Source: Delphinapterus leucas (lineage: Eukaryota; Chordata; Mammalia; Artiodactyla; Monodontidae). From it: a stretch of DNA of 64,000 bases. The translations under genes were made by a program, and so were the position numbers. This document shows, piece by piece, positions 1 to 11,797 of this stretch. The stretch lies in NCBI RefSeq assembly GCF_002288925.2, contig NW_022098067.1, forward strand, positions 2,884,762 to 2,948,761, written 5' to 3'. The first letter of the stretch is position 1, and every line of letters starts with the position of its first letter. The notes below the pieces were generated by a model. That model made no database searches, was not told the origin of the DNA, and was given only the letters and a program-made list of their open reading frames with translations.

Positions 1-144
1 TTACTCTGTGGGCAAATGATTGGAAGGTTACTTTCTGGGAAAACTTTCCTGAAGAAGAAAAAGAAAACCACCAATTCTATTTAAAAGAACTTGTATCCAC
101 CCCAAATAAACTGTGAGGCTCATGATTCAAGAAATATATATATA
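1..144. other. Unassigned A+T-rich flank
   Basis: No coding signal and no recognised repeat. The last 13 bases (132-144, A+T alternation) form the left target-site duplication of the SINE that follows. Confidence 0.5.
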
Positions 145-344
145 GGGCTTCCCTGGTGGCGCAGTGGTTGAGAGTCCACCTGCCGATGCTGGGGACGCGG
201 GTTCGTGTCCCGGTCCGGGAGGGTCCCCCATGCCGCGGAGCGGCTGGGCCCGTGAGCCGTGGCCGCTGAGCCTGCGCCTCCGGGGCCTGTGCTCCATGGC
301 GGGAGAGGCTGCAGCAGTGAGAGGCCCGGGTACTGCCAAAAAAA

Positions 345-345
<1 letters not shown>
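145..345 (+). mobile_element. CHR-family SINE (cetacean tRNA-derived), young copy
   Basis: A roughly 200-bp SINE starting GGGCTTCCCTGGTGGCGC and ending in a short A run (338-345). The Pol III A box TGGCGCAGTGG is at 157-167 and the B box GGTTCGTGTCC at 200-210. The body is G+C- and CpG-rich in otherwise A+T-rich DNA, and many CpGs are still present, which suggests a fairly recent insertion because methylated CpGs decay quickly. A 13-bp A+T-rich sequence (132-144) recurs right after the tail (about 343-355), consistent with a TSD, although the simple repeat there makes the exact ends uncertain. SINEs of this form are non-autonomous and are mobilised by L1 proteins. Open frames across it on both strands are meaningless. 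Confidence 0.93.
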
Positions 346-377
<32 letters not shown>

Positions 378-385
378 TATAGTGT
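345..385. repeat. (TA)n microsatellite with CA interruptions
   Basis: Alternating AT with a short ACACAC interruption, directly on the A tail of the preceding SINE. It probably grew from the tail and target-site sequence. Confidence 0.85.
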
Positions 386-864
386 ATGTATAAATTATAG
401 TTTACATATATAAATATATATAATGAAGTATTTCATTATCACTTTAAAAATAGTAAATCGTAATATATCTCTCAAATAATAGCACAAATAGTAGCAGAAA
501 TTTTCAAAAATTTAATCCAGAATGACAAAACATTGACTCTATTGCAATTTTCATAAAATCAGAATATCAACAAATGCTGAAAATAATGATTATTTTAAAT
601 GATATAAAATATTACCTTCCATAGTTCAGAGAGCTAAATTCATTTTATTTCATCTAGGAAACTCCTTTCTCTTTTTTTACCCTTTAGTGTTGGGTCTTCT
701 CAGAGGCAGAGCCTGCTAAATATGTCCCATTATCTGTTGTCTAATTTTTCTGTAACAATAGGATCTCTGATTTTTATCTAGGTATATGACTTTCCATGAT
801 ATAGACCAAATTTACCATCCTTTTTTTTACCACTATGTTCTAGCCAATAGGCTGTAAACAGAAG
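386..864. other. Unassigned intergenic DNA
   Basis: A+T-rich, with no open frame of note and no repeat I can name. Confidence 0.5.
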
Positions 865-869
865 GGCTT

Positions 870-1282
870 TGTTAATTTTACTTGTCAACTTGACTGGTCC
901 ACAAGTTACTCAATACCTGATTAAACATTATTCTGGTGTGTCTGTGAGGGTGTTTCTGGGTGATATTAATATTTGAATTGGTAGGCTATGTAAACAGATT
1001 GTTCTTTCCAATCTGTAGGTGGGCCTCATCTTATCCACTGAAGGCCCGAATCCAACAAAAGTCTAAGCAAGAAGGAATTCTCTCTCTCTCTGCCTGATGG
1101 TCTTCCAGCTGGGACATTGGTCTTTATTAGTCTTCTGCCTTCAGACTCAAACCCAAACTTACAACAGCAGATTTTCTGGTCTTAGGCCTTCAGACTGCAG
1201 ATCTTGAGAGTTTTCAGCCTCCATAAGAGTATAAGCATGAAAAACAAATCTTACAATAAATATCTCTCCCTCTTACTCCATT

Positions 1283-1339
<57 letters not shown>

Positions 1340-1403
1340 TTATCAGTTTCTATATGTGTGTGTGTCCTATTGATTCTTTTCTCTGGAGAACTGACTAATA
1401 ACA
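870..1403 (+). mobile_element. Solo LTR of an ERVL element (MLT2-type)
   Basis: The sequence follows the MLT2 class of ERVL long terminal repeats. It opens TGTTAATTTTACTTGTCAAC, includes a stretch reading 'GTGTCTGTGAGGGTGTTTCTG' in slightly different form, has an AATAAA polyadenylation signal near 1255, and closes with ...TCTGGAGAACTGACTAATAACA. A perfect 5-bp direct repeat, GGCTT, lies immediately outside both ends (865-869 and 1404-1408), the TSD length expected for ERVL. No internal gag-pol sequence is present, so this is a solo LTR left by LTR-LTR recombination. A TA/TG microsatellite has expanded near the 3' end. The family name is from recalled consensus; the ends and TSD are seen directly. 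Confidence 0.88.
1283..1338. repeat. (TA)n(TG)n microsatellite inside the LTR
   Basis: About 8 TA units followed by about 19 TG units. It sits where MLT2 LTRs have a short TA-rich stretch, so it is probably an expansion of LTR sequence. It also produces spurious cysteine-valine repeats in translation. Confidence 0.95.
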
Positions 1404-1408
1404 GGCTT

Positions 1409-2460
1409 TACAAAGCTATAGAGACAAATCTTCAAAAAGAAGGATATTGGCCTTCTCTATGCTGCATGGATATGATCGATAGAGGTCAAGCACCCATCTT
1501 GATCTATTTTGGGAAATACAAATGCCAAGACAAGTTAGAAGGAATTTGGTAGATGGTACCATTGAGTGGCATGTCAGCTAAACTACCTACCTTTGGGCTT
1601 GTTTTCTGTGGGAGAAAAATTAAATTCTATATTTTTAAGACAGTGTTATTTTTTTCACCACTCATAAAAAAGACACCTTTTTTAATTAAAAAATTATTTA
1701 GCAATCTCCTAAATTGTCTTCATAGTGTATATTTGTAATTAGATGGAGTAAGGGTAGTCGAATGATGTTAATCATGAAAATAGGGAAAAAATGCCCAAGT
1801 GCTTAGGGATATTCTTACCTGTAGCTCTGGGAGCCCTTCTCACTGGAACATGTGGAAAATAAACTAACAAATTATTTTGCATGGGGAAAAAAAACCCTCA
1901 TTCTAACTGATATATATATCTCCAAAATAATATCATAAAAGCTAGTGCTTTCAATACTTGGTTCACTTGCAGTCAAATTCTCCAATGATATACCTTCCTT
2001 AATAAGTTCTCCTGGAGACAGGGTCATTTTCCCATATAAAAGAAAGTGTTAACAAAGCTGCATGATTCATTGAGAACATAGGCTCTTCCTTTATGCCAAT
2101 GAGCCATTTTTTATACTTAAAAACAATAAGTATAAAGATGTCAGCATAAATCAATGATTTAAATTTTTTTTCTCCAAAGAAACATATTTTCTCTCTGTGT
2201 GTGTGCATATATATGTACATATATTTGTATATTTGTGCTTATAATCACAGCATGAAATGAAGAGAAAAAGGTCACACACACACGTAAACATAAAATCATA
2301 CATTTTTGTTTTTAATAAATCACCAACATTATACACGGGTCTATTACATTAATGATTGAACTTGGACCCCAGATGTTCAAATCATGTAACAAAATCATCA
2401 TGTGAAGGGGTTCATAATGGTGCCTACACCAGGTGAAAATAACCCTATAACATGATGGTT
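1409..2460. other. Unassigned intergenic DNA
   Basis: A+T-rich. The open frames here (up to 84 codons) overlap the TG microsatellite or lack any domain signature. No repeat recognised. Confidence 0.5.
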
Positions 2461-2461
2461 T

Positions 2462-2692
2462 AGACAGTGGGCTCTTTGGTCAAGTAGTCTGAATTCAAAT
2501 CTCAGAAATACCAATTAGCTCTGAGCTACTACAGTTTTAACCTCTCTAAGCTTACTTTCAAATGTGTAAAATGAGGGTAATGACAATAACTACCAAGCTT
2601 GGTTATCTTGATTACAAGAAGTAATTCGTGTAAATAGGTTAGCACACTGCCTGGAATATGATGAGCAGCTAATCATTGTTATCTTTAATATT
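2462..2692 (+). mobile_element. MIR SINE fragment
   Basis: It reads as the MIR core. A 'ctctgagctactacagttttaacctc'-like stretch is followed by the hallmark 'gtgtaaaatgagggtaatgacaataac' area and a tail resembling 'gttagcacactgcctggaatatgatgagcag'. This is an ancient, tRNA-derived, non-autonomous element, and the divergence is in keeping with that age. Confidence 0.8.
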
Positions 2693-4060
2693 AGTAACAG
2701 TATATGCAGGAGACATTTATGTAGACACTTAGTACTCTGGATCAGAAAGATTGGAAGTGAGAGCTAATATTTTTAGGAGTATGTAGCTAAAGCCCATGAA
2801 CTTTAAAATCTGACTTACTCAGCCTCACTAAATCCAAGAAGTCTATGTGATAGGCTCCTACAAATTCTGTCATCCTCTCAAGGATTAACTGTAAGAAGAA
2901 AAAGCCATTTAGGGACCAACAGATATATGCAGGAGAGGGGCATTAAAAATGGAATTTCAAGACTACGTTTTGGAGCCAGCTGGCTTTTTTATCAAAGATA
3001 TTGCTGGGAAGAATGCAGCAAAGGCCCAGTCACATGAGAATCACCCAACAGAAGAGGTCAATGAGGGTGTTAATATGGGCTTCTGAAACAGGCTGAAGAG
3101 CTCAAGTTCAATCAACCTATTCAGTAATTACAATATAGGTAATGCTCTCATAGAACTGGCAGCTGCAAGATTTGAATGAAATTTTGGGAAAAGGCCTGAA
3201 CAGCAGTGGTGTGGGACGGTGAGAAACAAGGCACAATTCAACTGTTTATGAACAGCAAAGGCAGCCACCAAACACCTTCCACTGCTTTGGATAGCCTCCC
3301 AAGAGTTAAAAATGTTCACTTTGTTTCTTTTCTGCTTTGTAAATTCGAGCACATCACCACTTACCATTGAAAATGCATGGTAAACCCATTAAAGGAATAT
3401 CTTAAAATGAACAAAGGATTAGTTTTAACATTAGAATTACAGACTGACTCTTATAAATTTGCTAATTATTTTCCCTTCTGTACATACTAGCAATGCCTTT
3501 TATCTACATTTGCATTTACATATGCTTACAACACACTCATTTGTGTTGCCTGCATTTATAAACAATTACTTCATGACAGACCTCCTAAATATTTAATTGA
3601 ACAGTTTCACTCCAGAGACTGCAAACCAACCTATTCATACTCTCTCCCACATGCCACTGAGACACACATGAGAAAGAAAAACAGATCAACTCAAAGATGT
3701 GATTCAGGAATCTGATTGTCTGTTCATTTCTGCTGCCATAAACTGAGATTTGCCTGGGCATCTTGCCAAATTTTTACTCAATCTCCTGTCCCTGTATTCA
3801 GTTCTGATTTTCCATGTCTATCATTCAATTTTGTTGATTTTGTTATAACTCTGGAACAAACTTGTATATGGTTCATTGTTTTAAAAAATAAATTGTTTTT
3901 CTCTAAGGAAAGACTATAAGAAGCAAAAATGTAAATAGTATTTTGTTCTAATAATAACTAGACAGCAAGAAGGCTGACCATGCTGACCAAAGGCTTAGAG
4001 ATTAAAAAAAAAAAAATGTTAATATTTTCTTTTGATACAACCATAAATGTCATCTCTGAT
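2693..4060. other. Unassigned intergenic DNA
   Basis: Probably unique sequence. A somewhat less A+T-rich part at about 2940-3360 has a 79-codon open frame on the minus strand (3128-3367) with no recognisable domain. I see no splice-flanked exon pattern that would support a gene. Confidence 0.45.
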
Positions 4061-4064
4061 TGTT

Positions 4065-4310
4065 TACTTAATAAGTATTTACTAAAAATTCAGTAAATAG
4101 CTAGGCCCTAGGGTTTCTGCAGTGAGCAAGATACTATCTATAATTTATGCCAGGATCTAGGGATTCCCAATTAATATTATATTCAAGAGAAATTTTTTGT
4201 TACCCACTAAATGACAAAGTGCAGTTCTGGGATTCAAAGATAAGTAAGGTCTTGCCTGTGTTTAAGGAGCTAATAGTGATGGCAACTGCTATAATAACGT
4301 TATATAGCAA
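4065..4310 (+). repeat. Possible ancient L2/MIR-type repeat
   Basis: The order 'cttaataagtatttactaaa ... ctaggccctagggtttctgcagtgagcaaga ... ggtcttgcctgtgtttaaggagctaat' resembles the widespread mammalian L2-type 3' end (next to last TTTATTGAGCACCTACT-like motif, 'ggggatacagcagtgaac', 'catggagctta'). It is heavily diverged, so the class is tentative. Two near-identical 16-bp tracts near 4283 and 4308 (a CAACTGCTATAATAAC motif) form a small local direct repeat. Confidence 0.4.
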
Positions 4311-5189
4311 CTGCTATAATAACATTATGTACAAAGTGACTGAAAACACATGGGAGGACGCTGTAACCCACATAATAAATAGGTCAAAGATGTATTCTTT
4401 GAAGAGCCTAGAATATGTTCCAAAGCTGAATAAGAAATACAGAATTGAAGAGTAGAAATAGTACATGTGAGGGCCAGAGGCTCTTTGCCATACAAGTCCT
4501 CAGCATGGCTGGTACCTGAGGGTGAAGGTGAGGCTGGAGAGGGGATGTGGGGGCAAAAGGAGGTGGGTTGACTCTTTCTCAAGGGGCTCTACCTGGGCAG
4601 AGAAGCTGAGAATCCTAATTTGAACAGCACACTAAGGATAGCTCAGCTTATCAAAGATACCCATTCCTCACATCAATTAATCAAACCCACAAAACTGATA
4701 TGTAAACACCACATTAACTGATGAGTTTATAATAGAAAATAACTTTCATGTGGGCCGGTATACTTACGTAGTATGAAAATCATAATCTTACCCTACAGGT
4801 AGACCAGTAAATGCAGCCAATCAAATTCAGAAGCTTGTTTGGGGAGAGAAGATCAGAATCAAGAGATTTTTAATTGATTCACATATTGGGAGCATTAGGA
4901 TAATATGACTTGATTCATTACTTTCACAATCAGATAATCTTGCCAACAGAAAAAAAAAAATCACATTTCATAGGCTAATGCCTTTTTTCCCCCGCAAGTG
5001 TGTTTCAATGGATTCAGTAACCCTATTTTACTCTCCATTTTGTAGTGTCAAGCAGTATACTAAGTATTTGCATACTATTTCCCCCCATAAAATAATGCAG
5101 CCAATATAGGGCTTGGTTAAGATTTGATGTTTTCAAAACCTGTGTAACATCCATGTTTCAATGGTCAGCAAATTTCCTTCTCATTGGCA
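4311..5189. other. Unassigned intergenic DNA
   Basis: No recognised gene or repeat. Short A runs only. Confidence 0.45.
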
Positions 5190-5270
5190 TATGATAAGCA
5201 GAACAGCCAGTAGAATTTGACTTGAATTTGAGAACTGGTTCTGTCACTTACTAACTGTAGGACCTTGTAT

Positions 5271-5274
<4 letters not shown>
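5190..5274 (+). mobile_element. MIR 5' fragment (probable)
   Basis: A stretch with 'gaactggttctgtcacttactaactgtaggacctt' character matches the MIR core, where a serine-tRNA-derived head is followed by a 'ccacttactagctgtgtgacctt' core. It is cut off by a TA microsatellite. Confidence 0.55.
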
Positions 5275-5313
<39 letters not shown>

Positions 5314-5330
5314 GTGTATATATATATACA
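5275..5330. repeat. (TA)n microsatellite
   Basis: An almost pure TA tract to about 5307, then interrupted by GT units up to about 5330. Confidence 0.93.
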
Positions 5331-6996
5331 TATTAATATGCAAACATTCATGTTATATGTCATGTTTAATACATAGTAGAGTACAATTTTCAATAAAAAG
5401 TATTTATATTATTGCAATAACAAATTCAACTGCAAATAGTTCATTAGCAGTTCTTGAATCCATTCTGCCTTTCTCAAGTTATTTTGCATATATCTGCTTT
5501 GATAAACTAAGTTCTGCTTTTTTAGTTTATCTTTCAAAGGCAATGTCATTTCCTTTTTTCTAAGTCAGAAAGTCTCATTGAAAACCCTGACATGACAACA
5601 TACTGACAATAATTAGTGGACTAAAATCTATAATATCTAATACATTTACCTGTTGAGAATGCCCAGGAGATGACAATTTTCTCCTCAGAGGAAAGGTAAG
5701 CTGTGTCTCCTACTGACTCCTCCTAGAGTGAGAATAAAGAGGACGTCTAATTTTTTAGTACATTTTTGAAGGGTCGTAAACTTCCTTATTAATATGGCTA
5801 AACAATTCTCATAATCCCAAACTCCAAAATGGTATCCACACAGCAAAACCTACGAAATAAGGCCAATCATTTTTCCCTGAAAAATCAGCCATATTTGCAG
5901 ATGACTCTCATTACAACCTTAAGCGTGGTAGGGGGATGGAGAAATTCTCAGAAATACAGCTCAGTTCAGCAAACAAAGAGCAAGAGAAAATCTGGAAGCT
6001 AGTCGTGGTACTATCAATCTGTGTAGCCATTTGCAAGGCAATTCTTTCCTGTTATACAAACATAGTCAGATGCTTGTCAGTAGCATCAGATCTTTTTTAG
6101 AGCAAGAGAAAGCATGGTATCTCCCCATGCTTAAATATAAAGCATTTTATGTCATCTCTAGCTGAATTATTTTATCGAAAAGAAAGTAACTTTTATTTTC
6201 AAGTTTATTGATATAAATTTATGGCAGTTACTTTTGGGTAGTAAACAGGGCAGAAAATATTACTTGCATCTATACCATTCTATATGGTTTGTGATGTATA
6301 TATATATATACACATACACACATACATACATATATATATCAGAGATTTGGGAATGAACTCCTATGAAAAACAATAAATCATTTAGGGTCTATAAATGAAC
6401 AGAAAATGAAGGAATTCACCTGTCAGATAAGGCCTTTTGTCACATACATAACCTGATAGATTTGCGTTTCAGTTTATTTGCTCTTCCTTCACAGAAGTGG
6501 AGAAATAGTTATATTTAGTAATGCTGGACCCTGAGGAAGAAAATATTTCCTCGTATGTATCTTATGACTGAGTAAAACTCTTTAAGAACAATGTAATTTA
6601 CTGTGATTCACTTGGCACATGTGCAGTGCTAAATACATATCAGCTAGAAGGGAACACAGAAAGGTAAAGTTGATATCAAGGCAAAACTAGACCTTATCAT
6701 CATTGACATTAAATACAATTTTATGTTCATTATAAATTTATGTTCCTATGAGGATATGTCACTCTCTTTCTCATCCTTTTGCTCTTCACACTTAAGAAAA
6801 GCTTGAATTTTATCCTTATTTTTCATTTGATGTTATTGAAAGATTTTATCCAAAACATTCAGGTAGACAATCCTTGTTAAAAATGAGTATTCTTTTCCTA
6901 AAATTTTCTCAATTTTAATAAGCTGCATTATAGCTTCTAGTTTAGTGTATAAAGATACTTTAGAAACCATGAAAATGTTAAATGAGTAGAATCTTA
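5331..6996. other. Unassigned intergenic DNA
   Basis: A+T-rich. It includes a short mixed TA/CA tract at about 6297-6340. The 85-codon open frame at 5306-5563 begins inside the TA repeat and is not credible as a gene. Confidence 0.45.
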
Positions 6997-6999
6997 CTG

Positions 7000-7158
7000 A
7001 TCATCTTGTTCAATGACCACATCTCTTTGTTTTACAGTTGATGAGAGACCTGAGCTCCTAAGAACTTGAGCCGCCCAAGGTCACATAGTCAGTCATTAAA
7101 TTGAATTATCATTATTAGCTAGACTTTGGAAGCAAAGACTCTGCCTCCAAATAATGCA
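7000..7158 (-). mobile_element. MIR SINE fragment, antisense
   Basis: The plus strand shows the reverse-complement MIR signature: 'ttttacagttgatgagagacctgag', then 'cttgagccgcccaaggtcacatagtcagt', then 'agactctgcctcca'. Confidence 0.72.
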
Positions 7159-7639
7159 TTGCACAGTTTAGGTTCTGCTCCTCTCCCTAAGCAAGCTCAG
7201 CAGTGCAAGAGTTTGTAAGGGGTTAGGTGTTTAATTAGTTGCAATTTTTCATCTGTGATTTAATGCTTTTGTGAGTATTAAACCCATTAGGAGTCCATCT
7301 GCTCTTTAGGTTGTAAGTAACTAGGAGAAGGTTTTACCCTAGAAAAGTGTGCCTCTCACATTTTTTCAGGCAACAGGTATTTCAGTCCACAAATTATCTA
7401 ACATAGATTCCTCACCATAACAATAAGTGATGAGCTCTAGACAACTTTTCACATGTGCTTGAGGGCTGGGACTCTCTGTTCCTCAGCTTTGCTTTAGACC
7501 TATGCTTTCTCTCAGCACATTAGGAAATAGATTAGTTATGTTAAACAGAACTGAATCCCTAGCTGAAGTTGGCTCTAAGGACTGCTGCAGTTATGCAATA
7601 GAATGGAATATTTGCTATAGAAGAAACCTTGAAGGACAG

Positions 7640-7765
7640 TTGTTTATTCTACAGCTAAGAAGACTAATGCCCTCCCCCTGCAAAAAACCCAAGATTTAAT
7701 CCAAGATCACAGCAGAACTATGACTTGAAACGAAGCACTATAGTCACTGTACGACCAAAGCATTT
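7640..7765 (-). mobile_element. MIR SINE fragment, antisense (weak)
   Basis: A diverged antisense MIR core: 'ctacagctaagaagactaa ... ccaagatcacagcagaactatgacttgaa'. Only the outline of the family is visible. Confidence 0.45.
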
Positions 7766-8640
7766 GCTTAAATTTTGACCTTGATTTGGACTCTTTTAGT
7801 CACTTTTTGCTGACACATGTTATTGGAGAATTTATTTCTCTTAGACTGATGTTCTTCCTTTACCTTTCCTCAGAAAGGTATTTGCTTCACTAGCAATTGT
7901 AGTATTTTCAGGTGTTTTGGTTGCTGCTGTGGTTTTATTTGAACATTAGCTTCAGTGAATCATTAAGGTAGTTCTTTGATTTGATTTATTTGACTTGCCT
8001 GAGCTCTACACAAAGAGAAACTGTATTTCTTTTACCCTAGATCATTCTGAACTTTGCTCAGTCTTCCAATCTATTTTATTCTAAGTAAAATCCATACAAT
8101 GGAAGTCCAAACTGATAAAAGGAACACTTCTAACCCATATTTTATAGTAAACAAATATCTGTTCTCCATGTATACACACATCCTGAAACTAGTTCAGTAT
8201 TTCATAAAAGGGAAATCTCATATATGAAGAGCAAAAACCAATCCTTCCTTTGTTCCAACAACAGACATAGGTGACAATTCTCAGCAGGGCTATCACACTT
8301 TACCTCACAGAAATTCCTTCTATTCTCAGTTATCAACTACTTTTAACAAGAATCTCTAATTATACACTTTAGGAATGATTCCAGAATGCTGAAGGCAATT
8401 TTAGGTTAAGTGTCAATACAGAACAAATTTGGAGAAATGTCTCCCTTTTTTTTTCCTTCTGAAGAACAGTTTTTAAGAGTCTTCTTCAACTATGCAAACT
8501 CTGTATCCAGTTTCTAAGTGACTCCAGTGTATTTGGGATCTTCTTTTCCTTATTGAATAAATGTCTGAGTTTTCAGCTCATTCTCACCCTTAAAAAAGGC
8601 AAAATTATTACATAAACCAGGACTATGAGGTTATGTTGCA
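7766..8640. other. Unassigned intergenic DNA
   Basis: No recognised gene or repeat. Confidence 0.45.
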
Positions 8641-8950
8641 GTGCAAACACAAGAGTTTCAGTAGCTTAGTACAATAAAAGTTTTTTATTGTTCAAGCTTT
8701 GGTCACCATGGGTGTGAGAGACAATCTAATGGATCTGTCCTCCATGTAGTGGCTCAACAATCCTCGGGCTTTTATCTCCTGCCATCTCCATGTAACATAC
8801 ATGCCCTTTCATCTTTGCTACGGCAGAAGAAGAGATGGTTGGAAGGTTCTGCCTCAGTATTTAAATTCTTCAGGCCATGTGGACTCACGCTGCTTTAACT
8901 TACAACCCACTGGTCTAGCTGCAAGGGGACTAGGAAGTGTAACGCTTTTA
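8640..8950 (-). repeat. Unclassified ancient interspersed repeat
   Basis: The order of blocks matches a common mammalian interspersed repeat whose family I cannot name with confidence: 'gtttcagtagcttagtacaataaaagttttttattg', a block naming a clinic-like 'ctccatgtagtggctcaacaatcc', and an end reading 'ctgcaaggggactaggaagtgtaac'. Orientation is a guess. It has no coding content. Confidence 0.4.
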
Positions 8951-11190
8951 TATCTGGAAGGTGAGGAGAACTAATTATAGATTAGCATGATAAATCCTGA
9001 GTACATAATAAAATAGTGATTGAAAATAGCTAAGTGGAAATTACAAATCCATGCATGGTAGCATATTTTCTAGCCTTACATTGTGTGCTAAATCATACCC
9101 AACCAATAATATCTGCCAACAATTTCTGACATGACTTCAGGTAGTATGTAATCCTTCTCATTTAAATGGAAGATTGTCATTATGAATTTCTAAGAAGAAA
9201 ATGGTGAAGATTGGGTAATATAATAACAAATTAATAAGTGTACAAATGCAAATGCTGAAATGTGTTAAATAGTTGTAATTGGTATTACTGATTTCAATGG
9301 CAAATAATTTTTTTACATCATAGTTCTAAATATTTTTGGTATGCTATAAATTTCATATTCTAAGTATTAGGAATTTATATGGCCTATGATCATTGACAGC
9401 ACATCTTCATTAAGTCTGAAAAATACCTTTAATTAATTTAGAATTAAATGTTAGCTTCATTATTCAATACTATTTTTCAAGCTAAGAAGAAAAGCTCGTA
9501 AATTTTGCCACCACAGAGAATCATTTTTGTGCAGAATTGCTGAGAGCTAAAAATATGTTTTTAATATTACCCTTAGCTGGGACTTATCTCTTGTATAGTA
9601 TGGGTGTATTGTGCTTATGATGTTTACATTAACATTACCTTGGGAATATAGGACCATAAGTAAAAAATGCCCCTGACTTCCTCTCTGGAGTGTCTAATTA
9701 AATCTGTTTAGATGAGAGATTGAAAACAATAATAGTGGAGATTTAAAGTATGCAGAAACTTTCAGAAGATTATACAAAAACCTAGGTCTTGTGGCTGTTC
9801 ATTTTTTAAAAAGCATTTCAATTACAAACAAAAGTCAGATATAAAAGTTTACTTTTTCCTTAGTGTATTAGTCTACTAATCTATTATAATTTTGAGAATA
9901 CCATTAAATTAATAGCATAAATCAATACAAATGCTGTTTTTATATAATAAAAGTAATTAAATGGTTAAAAAAATCTAAAAATTGCTTGTAAGGGTTTAAT
10001 GTCATTTTATTGAGGCTTATTGTCTAGCAACTAGGAAAAAAATCTTCTGGATTTAGTTTACTTGACTATAATATTTTTGCAATAAAAAGGTAGGGTATAC
10101 CTGCTACACATTTTTTGAAATTAAAAAAATGCTTTTTCTAAAAAGAAAAATCATATTTCCTAAACTATTCATACTATTTTTTTTTCTGGTATGCTGTTTA
10201 TGTGAGATAATTTTCTTTATAAAGAACTCAAGTCTATATTGCAATAATCATGAAGGTGAATTTTGATTTCAGTCTATTTCTGTTTCCAATTTTACTATAA
10301 TATTGAAAACTGTATGGTTAAATCATAATCATTTTCTCTATCATTCACAGGATGCTTTCTATTTATATACATACCATGTATGTCCTGACCACTGCTCAAA
10401 TGTGCAACATTTACAGCCCAAGTTCAACAATGATAAAGAAATACAAGTTTTAAATTATGATTTTTTTAAATCATCAAATTGAAAAACATTACCAAGAATG
10501 GTAATAGTCAGACTGAGCTGCAAAGTATGGCATTATCTTGGTAGCTCTTGAGACCTTCTCCTTGTGTTTGCTAGTCCACAAATGTGAGCTTATAAAAAGG
10601 GCCACCAGACCTAAGATGCTCACTGACACCAACTTCACAAGAGGCGGATGCCTGTATCAGAATATTTATTTGTTCACTTATAGTTATGTTCTAGTGGATA
10701 TTTCTAGTATTCCTTTCTAGTATTATGAGTAATATTCAAGAATTAGGACTTTCCCTGATATTTATAATTTAAAGGGAAAGCAAAATGTACAACATGAAAC
10801 AACCACAAGATATCTTAAATGTAAATGGTATGAAAACTCAAAGTCAGACAGTGGTTTATGAAGAACGGAATTAGAACAAAATATTTGAAGGAAGTGCATC
10901 TGATTTATTAATTTTGTTTTTTGTAACAATTTAATATAGAGAAAGCATTCATGCCTATGTTGGAAAAATATAAATATTGATAGGCAAACAAAGAAATCAC
11001 TTGTAACTCTTACTCATAGATAAACACAATTACTATTGATAATAAATCTTTAATACACACAAAATATATATATACATATTCATATAACTTCTTTCTCTCG
11101 TTTTAAAAAAATGGAGTTGTATTATATTTATCTGTAAACTACTTTTTACTTTATTATATTATCCACAGAAATAATATTCATCTATGTTAT
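8951..11190. other. Unassigned A+T-rich intergenic DNA
   Basis: 2.2 kb with very low G+C and frequent A or T runs, and no open frame above about 60 codons. No repeat recognised. Confidence 0.45.
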
Positions 11191-11797
11191 GTTGGTCTCA
11201 GCCTATTGATAGCAATGTTATTGGCTAGAAATGCCTGAGACACTTGCCTGGGCCCATACTACTTGTGACAAATCCTTACAGACATTCCCCCACTTGGAGT
11301 CAATGTTGTGGCTGGACCAGCCCTTGTTGTTCTTATTATGATTGAGGGATGTATCTCAACCACAAACATCAAGTCCCTGAAAAATCAAGATTTATTACTC
11401 CAGATCTCAGAGGGACCTTGTCATGCCCAAGTGCCACACAGAGGCTACTGTAGGTAGAGAGAGGGAGCATGGACCTGAGGCTCTGTCTTTTTTAGGGTCC
11501 AGGGTAGGGTGTTTGGTGTTTCACAGGTTTACTTTTTACTGGCTAATTTAAAACAAAAGAATTAGGGAGTAGAAAGGGAAAAGCAGGATCATACAACTGG
11601 TTAGTTATCTAGGTTTCCATGGATTTTCTAAAAGGAGAACTTCATGGGTGGGAGTGGTCTGGTTTCATATCTAGTTGTTTTGCTGGTAGCCATATCATCT
11701 AGCTGGCAATAAGTTTATTCCAGATGGATGTCTTTGAAATGGATGTCTCAGGAATCAAAAGCCTCATGCCAGGCACTTACATTACAATCTATAACAC
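11190..11797 (-). mobile_element. Possible unclassified LTR, antisense
   Basis: Read on the minus strand, this 600-bp block is less A+T-rich than its surroundings. It has an AATAAA signal (complement at 11391-11396) followed by a T/G-rich stretch, and it starts near TGTTATAG and ends near CATAACA, an imperfect inverted terminal pair like the TG...CA ends of LTRs. I could not find a clean duplication of flanking target bases and do not recognise the family, so this could be another repeat class or unique DNA. Confidence 0.35.

Noticed and set aside
164..382. Open frames on both strands across 77-382
   Set aside because: They lie entirely in the CHR SINE and its TA tail; G+C-rich SINEs give open frames by chance.
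1204..1552. Cysteine/valine-repeat frames
   Set aside because: They are translations of the TG microsatellite within the LTR.
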